Source: Phytophthora colocasiae (taxonomy: Eukaryota; Oomycota; Peronosporomycetes; Peronosporales; Peronosporaceae). Taken from it: a DNA stretch of 64,000 nt. Within the stretch, counting starts at the first letter, position 1, and every line of letters begins with the position of its first letter. The notes beneath the pieces were generated by a model. It did no database searches, was not told the DNA's origin, and worked only from the letters and a program-made list of their open reading frames with translations. This document shows, piece by piece, positions 30,801 to 38,964 of this stretch. The stretch is taken from positions 1,364,001 to 1,428,000 of the forward strand of contig JAGKQI010000045.1 of assembly GCA_018806915.1 (NCBI GenBank), given 5' to 3'. Position numbers and translations under genes: made by a program.

Positions 30801-32367
30801 GTCCAAGCCGTTCATGCCAACGCATCAGCGGACTAGCATCAGCGTTTATAGTAGCGAGCAAGTTGAGAGATCCAGTGTCCAGCCAATAATGAGTTCCACG
30901 TTTCACAAATTCGAGTCTCCCTGTAGCGGAATCAAGCCAGCATTTCCTTGGTTCACCAACCGTACTGAATGAAGGAATCCATCCTTCACTCTCCAGCTTC
31001 CCTAAACTCACCAAGTTCACAGTTCCAGCCGGCGAGTACTCTACATCCTTCAGCTCTACTTCGCACGACTTACTTCTCACAGTTTTATCCGGAACACATA
31101 ACTTGACAGAGCCACTCATCACGCCCTTGGTCAGTTCTCCAGTCCAGACTTTGAATACCGCCTTGGATTTCTTCATACTGGAGTACAGGTTTCGATCCAC
31201 GCAGACATGGGTCGCACTACCGCAGTCCAGCATCCACGAGTTCGGCCTGTTGGTGTGATGTTCTTTCAACACCATTCCAGTCATTGGGTGGTCGTCTTCA
31301 CTCACTTCGTCACTGCTACTACTACTTGCGTAGGTCTGCATCATGTCTGGTGCTCTTGGATTTAGAATCAGCAAGTTGTCCTGTACAGCCGACTCCTCAT
31401 TGTCTTCATCCTTGTCCTTCTTGTTCTTCTTCTTTTTCTTGGTCTTTTCCAACTTCTTGGTCTCCTTTTTGTTTTCTTTAGACTTCTTCTGTTTGTTGAG
31501 AAAACCCCAGCACTCACGCCTGATATGTCCGAGCTTGCCGCAGTGAAAGCATTTTCGCTTTTTCTTCCACGCTTGTCCGTTTCCAGCATTGCCGTTCCCT
31601 CCGTGTTGGGGGTCAGCCTTGGTCGCACTCATCACTGCAGCTCCCCCGTTTGAAGTGCTTCCAGTACCCACTTCCACAATGTGGTCTCGTTCGTCCCTCG
31701 ATCGCAATGCATTGGTCACATGCTGCAGCGTCGGTGGGTTTCCTTGACGAGTAGGTACGTCAAACTGATCTACCAAGTCCCGGTGCGTCTGCATCACTCC
31801 TATCACCAGAATCCTTGCCATCTCGTCGTCGCTTATAGCATGAGTTGGATCAACGATATTTAGTAGTTGTCTTGTCCTTCCCATGTTAGCCAGGTACTCG
31901 GACATCGGTTGTCCTTGCACATGCCTCAGGGAATATAGTTGGCTTCTCAGCGCTATCATGTATGAGTAGTCTCTTGAGGTATTGTCCTCGACCAGCGTAG
32001 TCCACATTTCACGCGCAGTAGCCATCGCGCATACCTTGTTTGCAGCGTTGTCTTGACACCCACGTAGTCCACGCAATATCGCGCCACGCGCTAGTCGGTT
32101 CCGTGAATCCCAAACTGCCTGCTCGTCGGCGTCGTTGGCGTGGCGTCGGTCCGTCCCATTCACTACTCCCCACGCTTGTCGTTCTTCCAGGTAAAACTCC
32201 AGCTCGACACGATACACTTCGAACGTGCATTCAAACTTCGGTGGCTTTGAGCTTCCATGAGCCAGATGCCTTCGTCGCGCTTGATTGCCATTACCACCGC
32301 CACCATCAGCGGCTCCACCACCGGCACCAGCGCCACCGCCTCCACCAGCAGCACCTCCTGAACTCAT
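27853..32367 (-). CDS. Copia gag-pol polyprotein with a shortened integrase core
   Basis: 1,504 residues in one frame. A Gly-rich start is followed by gag, a zinc knuckle (CFHCGKLGHIRREC, 273-286), a Lys-rich stretch, and a protease with Asp at LDCGSATH (381). The integrase has an HH-CC finger (about 518-557) and a core Asp near 586 and at SSDGG (649). Glu at VEKLNG (658) follows, then a Gln/Gly/Arg-rich region, reverse transcriptase (SPVVRWATM, YVDD at 1131-1134) and RNase H (YSDADHANC). The second Asp and the Glu lie about 9 residues apart instead of about 35, so the integrase core has lost roughly 25 residues and is probably inactive. Otherwise the frame is intact. Confidence 0.9.
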   Translation of the reverse strand: MSSGGAAGGGGGAGAGGGAADGGGGNGNQARRRHLAHGSSKPPKFECTFEVYRVELEFYLEERQAWGVVNGTDRRHANDADEQAVWDSRNRLARGAILRGLRGCQDNAANKVCAMATAREMWTTLVEDNTSRDYSYMIALRSQLYSLRHVQGQPMSEYLANMGRTRQLLNIVDPTHAISDDEMARILVIGVMQTHRDLVDQFDVPTRQGNPPTLQHVTNALRSRDERDHIVEVGTGSTSNGGAAVMSATKADPQHGGNGNAGNGQAWKKKRKCFHCGKLGHIRRECWGFLNKQKKSKENKKETKKLEKTKKKKKNKKDKDEDNEESAVQDNLLILNPRAPDMMQTYASSSSSDEVSEDDHPMTGMVLKEHHTNRPNSWMLDCGSATHVCVDRNLYSSMKKSKAVFKVWTGELTKGVMSGSVKLCVPDKTVRSKSCEVELKDVEYSPAGTVNLVSLGKLESEGWIPSFSTVGEPRKCWLDSATGRLEFVKRGTHYWLDTGSLNLLATINADASPLMRWHERLGHLNVSAIKTMVQNKVVEGMEIPADLFKKKFECMTCMSAKRRRMSYKKSAKDKRTKVNYERLMSDTCEMGKYIPGSGNYRYFQLIQDEGSRFKWCYPIKKKSDANANTILLIKKLLAQGHKIKTFSSDGGEENALVEKLNGVLTNKARTAMQAANMPSKLWPEVLQYIVQIDNMSGTKALNGKTPSEKLHGEKPDLRKVRVCGCVGFVYEAKRKNKLSPKAEPALLLGFAHGSPGYRLLHLRTGKIVEARDVQFREDITVGRKYLDALLAGQHKSYNNIPFVPLPVEYVVEESVHEEASWTVQRSLPEELTTTKPMSVNGSKAETSSSSDDSEGEDQTEAQLGGQGQGPVRAQGQGPAQVQVPIQARRRRGRGHGRGQPVSSGPAQPTRQSTRTRRANTRLSGYQLLAEGDISDPSSLEEAMTSPYKKAWKAALEAEYGSLIENGTWKLVDRPKNAKVLTTKWVLRVKRDARGAVKRLKARLVVHGLKQRFGREYCKTYSPVVRWATMLIVLIIALILALEVDQVDFDTAFLNSEMDGATIYVEQPEQFSDGTDRVCVLLKAIYGLKQAARLWYLTLHGYLVELNFTRSAYDVGLYFKKVDGRLVLVTVYVDDVMIIGAREDINLVKKELQSKFAIKDLGRVHYLLGMEVHYEPGVMLCLSQTAYIDKILTNFQMENAKPVKSPQIQNEKILPIEKDESKINDKSVKYQELVGALQYLVTCTRPDISNAVRSLSRYCGSYTKENYAAAKRVLRYLKGTRTYGLVYCLEESKANKVLQVSAYSDADHANCPDTSRSVSGYVVRLNGYSVGFKSKMQPSVTDDTCKSELVAASLCVEDVMWARKLLKELGFNQRVSKLFADNQSTIKVCTDAGNFDGVKRYAKKSRKLAELVERKKMCIEYVPTADNVADMFTKALGPQQFEKLRQLLGIKDMKDVVERQVQDEGVVKRQATVNSVVERCDKRREKRRSLTEDQLQADVSGDTEA

Positions 32368-32422
32368 GGTCTAGTTGTCTTGTAGGTCTTGATCTCTTGT
32401 CGTGAGCAGCTCAGAGCTCTTT

Positions 32423-32434
32423 GGGCTCATAACC
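32423..32434 (-). promoter_or_regulatory. Copia primer-binding site, half-tRNA type
   Basis: Immediately inside the 5' LTR. The plus strand reads GGGCTCATAACC, the anticodon-arm sequence of a tRNA-Met. Priming would therefore use an internal cut of tRNA-Met, as known for Drosophila copia, instead of the tRNA 3' end. Confidence 0.7.
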
Positions 32435-32764
32435 TAGCAGCAATTGCGCAGTAACTTGGCTCGTTGTCCAGGTCCTCCAGGTCCTCCAAGCAGCTACGAC
32501 GTCAGCAACACAGAAAAGTAAGTAGCTTGAGCTCGAGTTGGTGAATTCAAGAGTGATTCATTAACATCTTATCTCCACCTTTCTCAGGAACGCACTGCTT
32601 CATCACAGTTGCGAGGAGGGAAGCCCCAGGCACAAAACCCCCTTTGACCATGTAGTCCATCAATCCGTGAGGAAAGATTACAGGCCTTTCCTGCCAATCC
32701 TCCACCGGATTCGCAGGCTTCGACACGAGCGCGAGTTCTACGAACTTCAGCCGAAAGGCTCATA
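32435..32764 (-). repeat. 5' LTR of the Copia element
   Basis: 330 bases, same sequence as 27511-27840. Confidence 0.9.
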
Positions 32765-32769
32765 CTCGC

Positions 32770-33337
32770 CAGCTAAATTGCTTGTACATGCATCCCCTTG
32801 AGGTTGTGCTTTCAAATTCTATCCGTATGGGTGGTTTCAAGCCTTTTCAGTTGTGGTAGAGTTTAATATGACGGGCAGCATCTTGTCGTTGGAAATGAAG
32901 TCATACGCTCCGGACTACTACATGTACTAGTAGTAGGTATGTAGCACCGCAATACTAACGTGGCAGCCTGCCACTGACAGGTGGCTCTGGATAATAAGAC
33001 TATTTGACTGCAATCGATCCCGAAGCAGCCGCGTCGTGTTCTAGTTCACATTGGCGGCTGGAAGTCCACTTGTCAAGACCAAATTCAGGTTGTGCGCTAC
33101 ACATGGGTCGAAATGTGACAGAGGTCGTCAATAGCTGGGTTCGGCGCATTTGTAGCGAACTGCCTGTCCTCGCAAGATCGAGCGGGTGCAACTAAAAAGT
33201 TAGCAAAGCGTGTAACGGAGCGACTTGAGCTGTGCACTGGATGTCTCGTCGCACCTTCTGAAATCGGCGCCGTCTTCCACACTCGAATTCGGTTCAACAC
33301 AAGCTTTGGCCTTCTCTTTCCCATTTTTTTGGACGGT
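32770..33337. other. Stretch without a supported gene
   Basis: Overlapping frames exist on both strands but none shows a recognisable domain or start. Confidence 0.35.
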
Positions 33338-33763
33338 TCTGTACACAAATGCCTCCTCGGCGTGGCGGCATGAGTGGCAACACCATCGCACGCCATGCTT
33401 CCGGTCTTCAAGTCTTGATTCAAAAGCTACAGTCACAGTTACCGGTATGGAATTAAGTTTGCAGCACGCAACGCTGCGCTGCGAATTGCAAATTATCCTA
33501 CCCACGCCAGAGTCCAAATCACAAACGTTGAAGACGACAACTGTAGTAAAACTGTGTGCTGTCCGGCCGATAAGCAAGCCGTTGTTAGCCAAGCCTTGTT
33601 GTTGCTAAAGGCTCTGCAGCAACCGAGCCCAAATCTTGCACAAATGGCTCGGCGTCACCGAAAATCGGATGGTGCAAAGTCCCCCGCACCGCCTCTATTG
33701 AAGTGTCCGAAAGACACACCATGTCGTATTGGTCGTAACTGCTTGGCATTTTGCAAGCTCTAA
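33338..33763 (+). other. Possible broken gene of unknown function
   Basis: An ATG about 33350 opens a short frame (MPPRRGGMSGNTIARHASG). In a neighbouring frame about 110 codons run to a stop at 33763 with regular helical content (KQAVVSQALLLLKALQQ) and paired cysteines (KTVCCP). Joining them would need one frameshift. No family recognised. Confidence 0.25.
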
Positions 33764-34120
33764 GCTTCGACACGTGCACGTACACTGCTGAGCTCATTAC
33801 TCTACTGTCAATTCGCATTCTGTAGTCCTTCTTGCTGTAGGAGACAGTTGATACTGTGATGAAAAGACCGCTTCATTTCAACGGCTGTTCACTTGATCTC
33901 ACTATGTGACCGTGCGAGACTACCCAGCTGTCATTTCCAGAGGCTGAAGCGGACCCGGTGCTGCATCTGGAGCTCTCCCGCTCCACACACATCCGATCGA
34001 CGTGCGAGGCCAGCACTGCGTACGACGACCGAGGCACGCTGATTTCAGTGCGACGAACGCTCACAATCGAAAATCCCATCCGCGGGCGGAAAGCTTTTCC
34101 CCGAGTTTTTAGACTAAAGG
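33764..34120. other. Upstream region of the membrane-protein gene
   Basis: No gene seen; it ends in the core promoter of the next gene. Confidence 0.4.
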
Positions 34121-34137
34121 GCTCATTCCCACCGTTC
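34121..34137 (+). promoter_or_regulatory. Oomycete-type core promoter
   Basis: GCTCATTCCCACCGTTC resembles the oomycete Inr (GCTCATTYYNCA) and begins 21 bases before the ATG at 34142. Confidence 0.6.
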
Positions 34138-34141
34138 AGAT

Positions 34142-34960
34142 ATGAGTGCAGGGGCCATCATCGGCATCATTGCGGGAGTGCTTGTGGTGCTCGGCGTTGC
34201 AGGTTTCTTCGTCTACCGCTACATGGGGGCGAAGCAGCAGGACGACGAGAAGCAGTTCATGCAGGACTATCCGGTTTCAAAGGTCACCACTACGGAACCC
34301 AATCCAATGTCCGAGACCACTTCGCAGAACACTCCTACTCAGTACGACTTCACCACGTTGGACGCTCCGTCCACCAAGGCTACGCCTGACCCGTTAGCGT
34401 CTTCGATTGCCATGCTGCACGCCGTGCCGGGCGGTTCACCAAGCCCGTCTCAGGAACCAGTACGATACAACTTCGACCCTGCGCAATCGACGGTGAACGG
34501 TGCCGCGCCGTCCACTTCGCCGTTTAACAGGAAGGACGCAGTGCAGGCTTCGCGACCCAGTAATAGCAACTTCGAAGCTCATTCGATGGAATTCAATGCT
34601 GCACCTGGCAGCTACGCAGAGTCGTACAATGAATCGTACGCTGGTTCCTTCGCTGGTTCCATTGCCGGTTCGTACGCGAATTCGTTCTCGGGAACGTACA
34701 ACGGTCAGGGCGTGCTCAACTCGTTCGACGGCAGCGTCGACGATTTCGGACGGGATACCGTGGGAACGACAGTGTCGGAGGCTTTGGAGCGACAGAGCGA
34801 GGTGCCGTCAGGAGACCACGAACAATCTCACTGGATGGACGACATGCGCGGCACGAACGACAGCTACGCCATGCTCGAGTCAGGATCGTTTGACCGCACG
34901 TCGGCGCTTTCACGCTTCTCGACGGACTCGGACCTCACAGGCCGCCCAACGCATACCTAA
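34142..34960 (+). CDS. Single-pass membrane protein with a Ser/Tyr-rich tail
   Basis: 272 residues. A Gly/Val-rich transmembrane helix at about 4-27 (AIIGIIAGVLVVLGVAGFF) is followed by YRYMGAK and a long hydrophilic tail. The helix near the start without a cleavable signal pattern suggests a type III or tail-exposed topology. At about 158-190 there are repeated S-Y/F units (GSYAES, NESYAGSF, AGSIAGSY). Tyr and Ser residues in acidic contexts could be phosphorylated. No known family. It begins the gene-rich part of the window. Confidence 0.7.
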   Translation: MSAGAIIGIIAGVLVVLGVAGFFVYRYMGAKQQDDEKQFMQDYPVSKVTTTEPNPMSETTSQNTPTQYDFTTLDAPSTKATPDPLASSIAMLHAVPGGSPSPSQEPVRYNFDPAQSTVNGAAPSTSPFNRKDAVQASRPSNSNFEAHSMEFNAAPGSYAESYNESYAGSFAGSIAGSYANSFSGTYNGQGVLNSFDGSVDDFGRDTVGTTVSEALERQSEVPSGDHEQSHWMDDMRGTNDSYAMLESGSFDRTSALSRFSTDSDLTGRPTHT

Positions 34961-35203
34961 GCCAGAGAGAAAGGAAGAGATGTGTATCTATAGTAACTGG
35001 TTAGGAACGTGGAGCGCTCCGGTGGTGAGCAGTAATGCAACGAAAGTTTTGAATGCCGTGAAGAACGATTGAATTGATTATTGATTAATAACAATCCCAT
35101 GACTGCACTGACAAACAAGAACACTACAGGATACGAACGATCATGCAAGTTGTATGTATTTGTCCACAGTCCTGATCCAGAGCTTCTATTTGCTGTCGAC
35201 AGT

Positions 35204-36640
35204 TTATCGACGAGCCGGGCCGCCACGCTTCGGAAGCGGGAAATGCAGTGGCAGGGAAAGAATCGCACGGTTAATCTGCTTCTTGGACGCCACCGACGAT
35301 GATGCACCACCGTAGATGGCTGCGTCAGCCTTGCCCTTCTCAACGAGGCAGCCGAGTTGGCGGGCATATGACTGAATGAAGACGGGCGATTTCTTCAGGT
35401 CGTTGCCAACCTCCGTGAGGTCCAAAGTGAAGCCATTCACCGTCAGAGCCACAACGATAATGTACAGGCTGAGCTTGTCCTTCAACGCCTTCGACTGGAA
35501 ATACGACGGGTAGCCGTTGTTGCCTTCGCTGATATCCGTGAAAAGCTTGAGGAAGTGGCGCACAATCACGAGTGGGATGCCCTTCTCTTCACTGAAAGCG
35601 GCAGCCGACTTTTTGATAGGGAAGCGCGAGTTGTAGAAATCAATCATGTACGCCAAGTACACGATCAGGCACATTTTGTTGACGTCGTACGGCGCAGGCA
35701 GAGACAGCATCAAACGCGTCGGCAGTGACGCCAGGTTCAAACTGGCAGAGTATTCCGCCACACTCGTCGTTTGCAGCGCTTCAATGACTTCCTCAGCCAT
35801 GATCGTCAGCGAGTCCATGACAGTGCTATCCATAACTGAACATCGCACAGAACCAATTAGCACGTTGTTCTGCCCAAGCAAAAAAGGCATATTCAAGTAA
35901 CTTACACTTGGTGAGGTCGTAAATGCGATCCGGAGTAGGCGCATCGATATCAACCGGCGGGAGAAGCGCATTGCGAGTGGCTGCAAGAGCTGCTGCTTCC
36001 TTGGTGTAATTTCCGTCCTGAGCTTGCTCCTCTTCGAGCTTGCGCTTTGCAGCCGATACCTTCTTCTTCAGAGTCTGCGAAATGGATGTAGCACCACTGA
36101 TGTGCTCCAGATCCACAATGTTCTCCTCACGGTTCTTCTGCATACGTTTGCTCTTCTTGCTACCGAAGACTTCGACCAGATCACGTCTCTGCTCCATGAA
36201 GCTCTTGTCTTCTCCACGGTTGTCATCGACATTCTCGGACGAATTCTTAATAGCCTGCTGCATGACGTAAATCTGATTCACATTGCACAATCGAACTTCC
36301 TTTGTCTTCTTGTCGTAAACGCCAACAGCATAGTTGGCGAAGTCGTGATTGGAGCTCATGTAGCCGAAGTTGGCGCCCTGGTACGCCACCTTCTCCGAGC
36401 TGGCTAGTACCAACCGCTTCTTATTGACTTGATTCTCGTAAATTTCAAACGCCATGTCCAGACGTTGAGCAGGCGGCGGCGGACCATTGCGGAATGTAGC
36501 TGAATACATTTAAAAAAAATATATGATCAGTTAATACAGCGGCTTTTGGAGTAACTACAGCAGCTAAACGCACCAACGACGGGGGCTGTACTGTCGAAAG
36601 CCTCCTGATGATGGAGATGAACCTTCACGCGCTTACTCAT
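35204..36640 (-). CDS. RPA49: RNA polymerase I subunit A49-like
   Basis: Three exons: 36640-36574, 36499-35906 and 35835-35204, giving 430 residues across introns of 74 and 70 bases (GTGCGT...CAG and GTAAGT...CAG). The N-terminal dimerisation part has PVVATFRNGPPP formed at the first splice, then GYMSSNHDF and YAVGVYDKK. The C-terminal part has the tandem winged-helix region (MCLIVYLAYMIDFY, LVIVRHFLKLFTD). It pairs with A34.5 on Pol I and promotes rDNA initiation and elongation in the nucleolus. The first exon is short, and an ATG at 36509 lies in the intron end and is not the start. Divergent from CAPZB. Confidence 0.9.
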
Positions 36641-36880
36641 GCTGCTTGAAGCGCTGGAGACGTCCGACCTTCGTCGATGCAATTGCTGGTGTGTACGCGC
36701 CGCAACTCTTCCAGCCAATATTGGCGAACGATTATTGGCTAGAAATCAAATAAGTTTATCAAATCGTTTCATTTGCTGAAAATCTTATTTTTCTTACTGG
36801 ATGAAAGTAATTATCAGATTTGACCAATCCCCATTTGTGACATAAGCAGATCCCATACAAGGGGACAATAGAAGAGCAGC
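36641..36880. promoter_or_regulatory. Shared promoter between RPA49 and CAPZB
   Basis: 240 bases between two outward-facing start codons. ATCCCCATTTGTG near 36826 resembles an oomycete initiator for the capping-protein gene. Confidence 0.5.
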
Positions 36881-37747
36881 ATGAGCTCCGATGCTAATGC
36901 TGCGGACGGCGGTATGACGTCGTGTCTGAATCTCATGCGTCGTATGCCGCCTCGTGAAGTAGAGACAGATGTCTACAACCTAACGCGTTTGGTTCCCAGC
37001 ATTGCGGACGACCTGTATCAACGTGTGGACCAACCGCTCCAAGTCGCTGTGGACCCTGCTAACGGCCGCAAATACCTGCTCTGCGACTATAACCGTGACG
37101 GTGACTCGTACCGCTCCCCATGGACGAATCAGTACGACCCTCCAGCTACTGAAGGAGAGGGGTTCTACCCGTCTGAGACGCTGCGGGAGCTGGAAGTACA
37201 AGCGAATGAGATCTTCGATTCGTACCGAGAACTGTACTACCAGGGCGGTATTTCCTCCGTCTACATGTGGGACCTAGAGCCAGGCTTTGCTGCTTGTTTC
37301 CTTGTCAAGAAGGATGTTCTGGACCAACGTTTCGTGGAAAAAGGGTCGTGGAATTCTATCCACGTGATCGAAGTGCAGGAAGGGAGCGATGTGCTGGATA
37401 AAGGAGTGAAGAAGGCCACGTACCGCCTCACAACGTCTGTGCTGCTGTCCATGAAGGTTAACCGACCCGAACTGGGCGATTTGTCGCTAGACGGAACGCT
37501 CACCAGACAGGCAGAGCGTACGATGGAATTCGAGGACCAATTCGCTCACGTGTCCAATATGGGCCGCATGGTCGAGGACATGGAGATCGACATGCGCTCT
37601 AGTCTGGATGGACTCTACATCTCCAAGACTCGTGAAGTCATTAACGGAATGCGTAAACTTCAGCAAGGCCCAGCCATGGCCAATCCGTTTGTTGGAGAAT
37701 TGACGGGAGCAGTGCTCAAGCACGGACAGAAGAAACAGCAAGAGTAA
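36881..37747 (+). CDS. CAPZB: F-actin capping protein subunit beta
   Basis: 288 residues, full length for the family, no intron. Conserved family segments include LNLMRRMPP near the start, LLCDYNRDGDSYRSPW (about 65-80), YYQGGISSVYMWD, CFLVKKD, and WNSIHVIEV. The C-terminal tentacle (KTREVINGMRKL, then GAVLKHGQKKQQE) binds actin. The protein forms a heterodimer with the alpha subunit and caps barbed ends of actin filaments in the cytoplasm. The start is at an ATG with a short divergent leader. The alpha partner is not in this window. Confidence 0.95.
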   Translation: MSSDANAADGGMTSCLNLMRRMPPREVETDVYNLTRLVPSIADDLYQRVDQPLQVAVDPANGRKYLLCDYNRDGDSYRSPWTNQYDPPATEGEGFYPSETLRELEVQANEIFDSYRELYYQGGISSVYMWDLEPGFAACFLVKKDVLDQRFVEKGSWNSIHVIEVQEGSDVLDKGVKKATYRLTTSVLLSMKVNRPELGDLSLDGTLTRQAERTMEFEDQFAHVSNMGRMVEDMEIDMRSSLDGLYISKTREVINGMRKLQQGPAMANPFVGELTGAVLKHGQKKQQE

Positions 37748-37919
37748 ACTCAAATTTTCAACAAAGATCTTGCTGTGGCGCGTCATGACTTACTCAAAGA
37801 AGAAGACATTTAGCTATCTGCTAACTCTCGTTCATCTTTTCATGTCGAAACTGGAAATGTAGCCATTTTGAACATGGCTACATTAATTTAACGACCATCA
37901 CTCTTTGCATTCCGCATTG

Positions 37920-38848
37920 ATGCCGCACTTGGAGGAGTTCTTCGCGCACGGGAACGGTACAGGCTTCTGTGCAGGGCCCCGAGCCCCGGAAGACACGAAG
38001 CCAAGTCGACAGGACGATGACGATATCAAGGACAGTGGTGTATTATTCCTGCACGGGCCTCAAGACGCAGGTCAGACGTCGCTGCTGCTGCAATTCGGCT
38101 TCTCGCAGGTTAAAGCTGGCAAGAATGTTGTGCTTATTATGCGTGGAAATGCCGGGTCGTCACAGCAACCTGCGGCTTCGGAGATTGTACCCATCTCTGC
38201 TTGCTCGAAATGTAAGCTACCGATACAGACTGGAGAGAACAACAGCGTCTGGAGCAGCATTCACATCAAGTAGGACGAAAATGTTTATTATTCATTAGAT
38301 TTTAGTATTTCCTAACTCTTTGTGAACTAGATATCTTCACAGCAATGCAGAGCTGCAGCATTTCTTATGTTCGATACACTTAGTGGATAAGGAGACGTCA
38401 GTTTTGTTGGTTGATGGCTTTGAGAGTTTCTTTATGGAGCAAAGGTGATTAACTTCCAGCTTTGAATCATTATTGTTGCTAATACTAATACTGACGCTTG
38501 TTGTTGGGGCTATGTAGTCACTTGGGTAACGTGTATCAAACACTGGCCTTCATGTTGGAAGCTCAGACCTTCATGAAAAGAGCAACCGGTTATGGAGCTG
38601 TTGTTGTCACTGGGACTACAGACTCACTCCTTCTGCGGGATCGACGACGACTACGCCGATGGTGTAGATTTTTGGAGATCGTTCCTGACGTTGAGGAGCC
38701 TGACGTTTTTATTCTACGGGAAGAGGTGGAAAATGCTGCCGATGTGGGTGAATACAGTGGAATGCAAGTGATGTTCGAGTTCACAGCCCAAACTGATGAT
38801 AGCACTGGCATTTTTCAATTGCTGCATGTCCAGCAACGTCCACGATAA
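37920..38848 (+). CDS. Small P-loop ATPase, possibly SWSAP1/RecA-like
   Basis: Three exons (37920-38269, 38331-38444, 38518-38848), 264 residues, introns of 61 and 73 bases. The Walker A region reads LFLHGPQDAGQTSLLLQF (about 42-59), with Gln where Lys is normal. Walker B is SVLLVDGFESF in exon 2. A Cys pair (CSKCKLPI) lies near residue 100. Single-domain RecA-like proteins of this size include SWSAP1, a partner of the SWS1 recombination factor, but the match is by layout only. The missing Walker A Lys suggests weak or no ATP hydrolysis. All three splice joins keep the frame. Confidence 0.6.
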
Positions 38849-38964
38849 TGAACACAAGCCCCAATGTTTTACATTCGAGCTTGGAGTGGCTAACTAGCGT
38901 GCTGATTTCTACCATTATTTTATGATGTTGCGACTATTTTTCTAACTATCTGTGGATGCATACC

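Larger units (their letters stand above)
27511..32764 (-). mobile_element. Copia LTR retrotransposon
   Basis: 5.25 kb, two 330-base LTRs, 5-base target duplication CTCGC (27506-27510 and 32765-32769), one long gag-pol frame on the minus strand. LTRs without visible differences imply a recent insertion. The element lies just downstream of the RXLR effector gene. Confidence 0.92.

Noticed and set aside
33200..33608. Overlapping open frames on both strands (about 127 and 130 codons)
   Set aside because: Neither shows a domain, a secure start or composition different from chance; at most one frame in the region is a broken gene.
36507..36509. ATG at 36509 as the start of the A49-like gene
   Set aside because: It lies within the intron end just before the CAG acceptor; the upstream short exon joins in frame and gives the conserved PVVATFRNG segment.
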